This document shows positions 61,672 to 64,000 of a DNA stretch of 64,000 bases, in pieces. How positions within the stretch are numbered: the first letter of the stretch is position 1; the number at the start of each line of letters is the position of its first letter. Made by a program: the position numbers and the translations under genes. This DNA comes from Sphaerospermopsis sp. SIO1G1. Its GTDB lineage: Bacteria > Cyanobacteriota > Cyanobacteriia > Cyanobacteriales > Nostocaceae. A model generated the notes under the pieces. It had not been told where the DNA came from. It saw only the letters and a list, made by a program, of their open reading frames with translations, and searched no databases. The stretch is taken from assembly GCA_010672785.1 (NCBI GenBank), contig JAAHFX010000009.1:338516-402515 (forward strand), in the 5' to 3' direction.

Positions 61672-63656
61672 CAAAAATAACCTTCCTTGATGCTTGTTTC
61701 TCTTTGTTTAGAATTATATTCTAGGAGATATTCACGGGCGATCGCTCCGTTTTCTTTCAGGGTTTGATGTTCTGGTTTGCTGATTTCTGTATCGGTGGAA
61801 AGTAAGATTACTTGATGACTCGCAGCGGGAAAGTATCTTTCGACTAGGTTGTTTCTGTGTGATGAATCTAGTCTTCCTAGTGGTGTGTCTATGGCGATAG
61901 GTAGACGTTTTCCTGAAACTTTGGCTAAACCCCATAAAAATGCGATTGCCAATAGTTGTTTTTCTCCTGCTGATAAACGATGTTTGGGTACTTGTTTTCC
62001 GTTTAAGTCATATAATGATAGACTGAAGTTTTTTTCATCAATTGCAATTCTATGTACTAAGTCTGATTTGTGTAATAAATACAAGAAACAGTTTTTTACT
62101 TCTTCTTCTAATTTATTTAATTTCCGTAATGTCAGTTTTTCTCTAAATATTTGTAATGTCTGTTGTACTTTTGTGGCGGCATTAATTAAATGTTCGTTAC
62201 TATGATATTTTAAATTATCACTTGTATAATTATTTAACTCTTTTTTAGTTTGATTAATTGTCGCTTCTAATTCCGTCAAGCTACGATTTATTACCTCAAA
62301 CTTACTTGCAGCTTTAGTTAATTCTGCTTGGCTTTTTTCCCTTGCTTTTTTTAATTTTGCATATTCTTCTGGTGCTGCTGCTGTTTGAATTTGTCTTTCT
62401 ATTCTTAAAATCTCTTCTTCATAATCTTGTAATTCTCTTAATTTCTGATAGGTATGATTTTGAGTAGTTTGTAAACGATAGACTAAATTATCTAATAAAC
62501 TTAAACTCTCTTCATCTGCATTTAACCAAGTTATTTCTGAAGATGAATTACCTGCATATAAACTATCTATATCTTCAGTGAGAAAAGTTTGAATTCTATT
62601 GATTTTAGCTAATTCTAAATCTAATTGATTTAATAAACTGATTAATCTTTCATCTCTTGCAATTAATACATCTTTAGCTAACTGTACCTGTTGAAGTTTA
62701 AATTCTTTCTCTGATTGGATCTGAATTTGTGATAATAAATTAGGAATTAAAGCTAAAGGTAAAACACCTTCAGCCAATTCACGTAAATCTTGACGGACAT
62801 TTTCGATATTCTTAATTTGGGTTTCTTTCTGTGTATCTAACTTACTACTTTCCGCAGCAATTTTACCTCCTTCAGCCATGTATTTATGGACAGCTTCTTC
62901 GTGTTTTAATTCTAGTTCTGCTAATATATCTTTTAAATAATCCTGTTCTTTTTTTATAACATTTCTTTTATCTAACTGTTCACTTAACTTAGCTTCAATT
63001 TCTGCTAATTTAGCCAAATCTTGAGTATCAGCATTTTCTTTTTTCTTACGATTTACTAATATTTCTAAATCAACTGCTAATTTATCAGCTAATTCTAAAC
63101 CTAACAGAGCATTGATAGCATCTACTACCACAGAAGGTGGTGTTTCTTGTTCAGCAAGTTCTTTAACTTGTTCACCATCAAATAAAAATAAATTAGAAAT
63201 ACCTAAAGGTAAAATATTCTCTATATATTCATCCCAAATATTTGCTAAATGTTCTACAGGCCAGGTTTCATCTTCTCCTAAAATTCCTAATGAGTCTTTC
63301 CCATCTTTAGGATTTTTTTCCCATATTCTCACTACCCGATATTGAATGGGTTTATCATCTTCAATATGTTCAAATACTAGTTCTATTCTGGTTTTATTAA
63401 TAGGATCAGCTTGGTTATTTACACATTGTGTTAAAAAATCAGCATAGCTCAAATTTCCTCTAGTTGAACATTGAGCGCGTGATCCATATAAAGCGAGGCG
63501 AATAGCGTCTATTAATGTTGTTTTTCCCCCACCATTCATTCCTCCTAAGAGGATAATTGGAGAGATATTATTATCATCAATTCTGGGATCAAGGTTAATT
63601 ACTTGTGTACCAGAATAAGGCCCAAAATTTTGTAAAACAAGTTCTATAAATATCAT
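61668..63656 (-). CDS. dndD: DNA sulfur modification protein DndD (SMC-like ATPase)
   Basis: A 662-residue ATPase of DNA phosphorothioation. The N-terminus LQNFGPYSGTQVINLDP leads to the Walker A loop GGMNGGGKTTLIDAIRLALYG (read as GMNGGGKTT), with YADFLTQCVN and DGEQVKELAEQETP further on. A central coiled coil spans about 190-500. The C-terminal head has the ABC signature LSAGEKQLLAIAFLWGL and Walker B PIAIDTPLGRLDSSHR. DndD is thought to provide ATP-driven DNA handling for DndC and DndE. The ATG at 63656 is clear. dndC would be expected directly upstream; instead there are 299 bp of repeats, then a possible 3' end of a further gene. Confidence 0.95.
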   Translation of the reverse strand: MIFIELVLQNFGPYSGTQVINLDPRIDDNNISPIILLGGMNGGGKTTLIDAIRLALYGSRAQCSTRGNLSYADFLTQCVNNQADPINKTRIELVFEHIEDDKPIQYRVVRIWEKNPKDGKDSLGILGEDETWPVEHLANIWDEYIENILPLGISNLFLFDGEQVKELAEQETPPSVVVDAINALLGLELADKLAVDLEILVNRKKKENADTQDLAKLAEIEAKLSEQLDKRNVIKKEQDYLKDILAELELKHEEAVHKYMAEGGKIAAESSKLDTQKETQIKNIENVRQDLRELAEGVLPLALIPNLLSQIQIQSEKEFKLQQVQLAKDVLIARDERLISLLNQLDLELAKINRIQTFLTEDIDSLYAGNSSSEITWLNADEESLSLLDNLVYRLQTTQNHTYQKLRELQDYEEEILRIERQIQTAAAPEEYAKLKKAREKSQAELTKAASKFEVINRSLTELEATINQTKKELNNYTSDNLKYHSNEHLINAATKVQQTLQIFREKLTLRKLNKLEEEVKNCFLYLLHKSDLVHRIAIDEKNFSLSLYDLNGKQVPKHRLSAGEKQLLAIAFLWGLAKVSGKRLPIAIDTPLGRLDSSHRNNLVERYFPAASHQVILLSTDTEISKPEHQTLKENGAIAREYLLEYNSKQRETSIKEGYFW

Positions 63657-63752
63657 GGTAATTAAAAATTAAAACTTAACACTTAACACTTAAATTTAAT
63701 CTTGTTTCCTAGTTCTGCTGGTGAACGCTTTACAAGAGTCTCTACTCTGATG

Positions 63753-63880
63753 ATAATGGTATAAAGTAGAAACTTGTTGTTGTATTTATAATCAGAGTTT
63801 AGAAACTAGTTAAAGCTAAAATAATGATATGAGGTAGAACCTCATTATTGCATTCCTAGTCAGAGTCTAGGAATGAGTAA
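63753..63880 (+). repeat. Two double-hairpin elements upstream of dndD
   Basis: Two 60-bp units (63753-63812 and 63821-63880) align base for base and differ mainly by A/G and C/T changes. The second forms GAGGT-AGA-ACCTC and CATTCCTAG-TCAGAGT-CTAGGAATG hairpins; the first has lost much of the pairing. A third relative is at 33254-33304, before the DNA methyltransferase gene. Confidence 0.75.
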
Positions 63881-63955
63881 TTTAGCAACTCCATCGGTAT
63901 ACTAATTAATAAAGTTCTCTAAATCAAGCAGGTTTTGAAATGTCTGGATCATAGT

Positions 63956-64000
63956 TTAATCATCTTGTTGTTTAAATTTTATATTTGCCCAATTTTTGGG
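63956..64000 (-). CDS. Possible 3' end of an upstream gene, perhaps dndC
   Basis: On the minus strand one frame runs in from the window edge as PKNWANIKFKQQDD and then stops. It is in the same orientation as dndD and dndE and at the place where dndC would end, allowing for the repeat-filled gap. Only 14 codons are visible, and other frames are not excluded, so this is a suggestion. Confidence 0.35.
   Translation of the reverse strand, partial: PKNWANIKFKQQDD

Noticed and set aside
61668..63656. SbcC/RecN-type repair ATPase
   Set aside because: The neighbour is DndE and the P-loop and signature blocks fit DndD; size is also right for DndD.
1..64000. tRNA or rRNA genes
   Set aside because: None was recognised on either strand when reading intergenic regions; a tRNAscan run would settle it.

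Overview
The window comes from the chromosome of a filamentous, AT-rich cyanobacterium, most likely of the order Nostocales. The evidence is a set of cyanobacterial genes (ndhB of NDH-1, psbU of photosystem II, a Cph2-type phytochrome, menH, and DUF1997, DUF4079, DUF3120 and TIGR03279 proteins), HIP1 octamers (GCGATCGC, for example at 10027, 12070, 12962, 15697 and 16953), heptanucleotide tandem repeats and many small palindromic or MITE-like elements. No rRNA, tRNA, CRISPR array or transposase gene was recognised. The genus cannot be fixed from sequence reading alone.

Layout. 0-8 kb: end of a response regulator, ndhB, an RRM RNA-binding protein, topA, a 45-residue small ORF behind a structured leader, aroQ and a degenerate ADP-ribosylglycohydrolase-fold protein. 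8-20 kb: a 7TM-HD phosphohydrolase, a 1593-residue Cph2-like photoreceptor for c-di-GMP, thioredoxin, and a cluster of three paralogous vWA genes (the middle one beheaded next to a MITE) ending in a Slr1339-type protein. 20-28 kb: HxlR regulator/CDGSH pair, aminopeptidase P, menH, GH104-like lysozyme, an SDR, DUF1997, DUF4079 and a 13-unit ankyrin protein. 28.7-34.4 kb: a minus-strand run of Ser/Thr kinase, COP23 protein and two exported trypsin-like proteases, next to an orphan m5C DNA methyltransferase. 34.8-49.6 kb: deoC, recO, an MFS transporter, a glycosyltransferase, a 52-unit heptamer array, nadB, psbU, DUF3120, uppP, a TIGR03279 radical-SAM protein and a GHL10-like hydrolase. 50-57 kb: a CBS/PAS/GAF histidine kinase with a REC-EAL partner, a cupin, ung and a HEAT-repeat protein. 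57-64 kb: GNAT acetyltransferase, three small membrane proteins, a solute symporter and the dndE/dndD genes of DNA phosphorothioation, truncated by the window edge.

How genes work together. Two loci control c-di-GMP: the photoreceptor (two GGDEF, one EAL) and the kinase/REC-EAL pair. The kinase-COP23-protease run looks like a membrane-spanning signalling and proteolysis module. Its first and last proteins share a C-terminal CPPILxxGxxxC tag, predicted to lie outside the cytoplasm in both. I regard this as the best candidate for an undescribed system. Two separate DNA-modification loci (the m5C methyltransferase and dnd) each have the same double-hairpin repeat beside them.

Repeats shape this window. 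At least five short repeat families (called A-E here) and several heptamer arrays fill most intergenic gaps. They supply stop codons to two genes, lie next to a truncated vWA gene, extend the C-terminus of DeoC, insert into a GNAT protein, form a terminator hairpin and abut a start codon.
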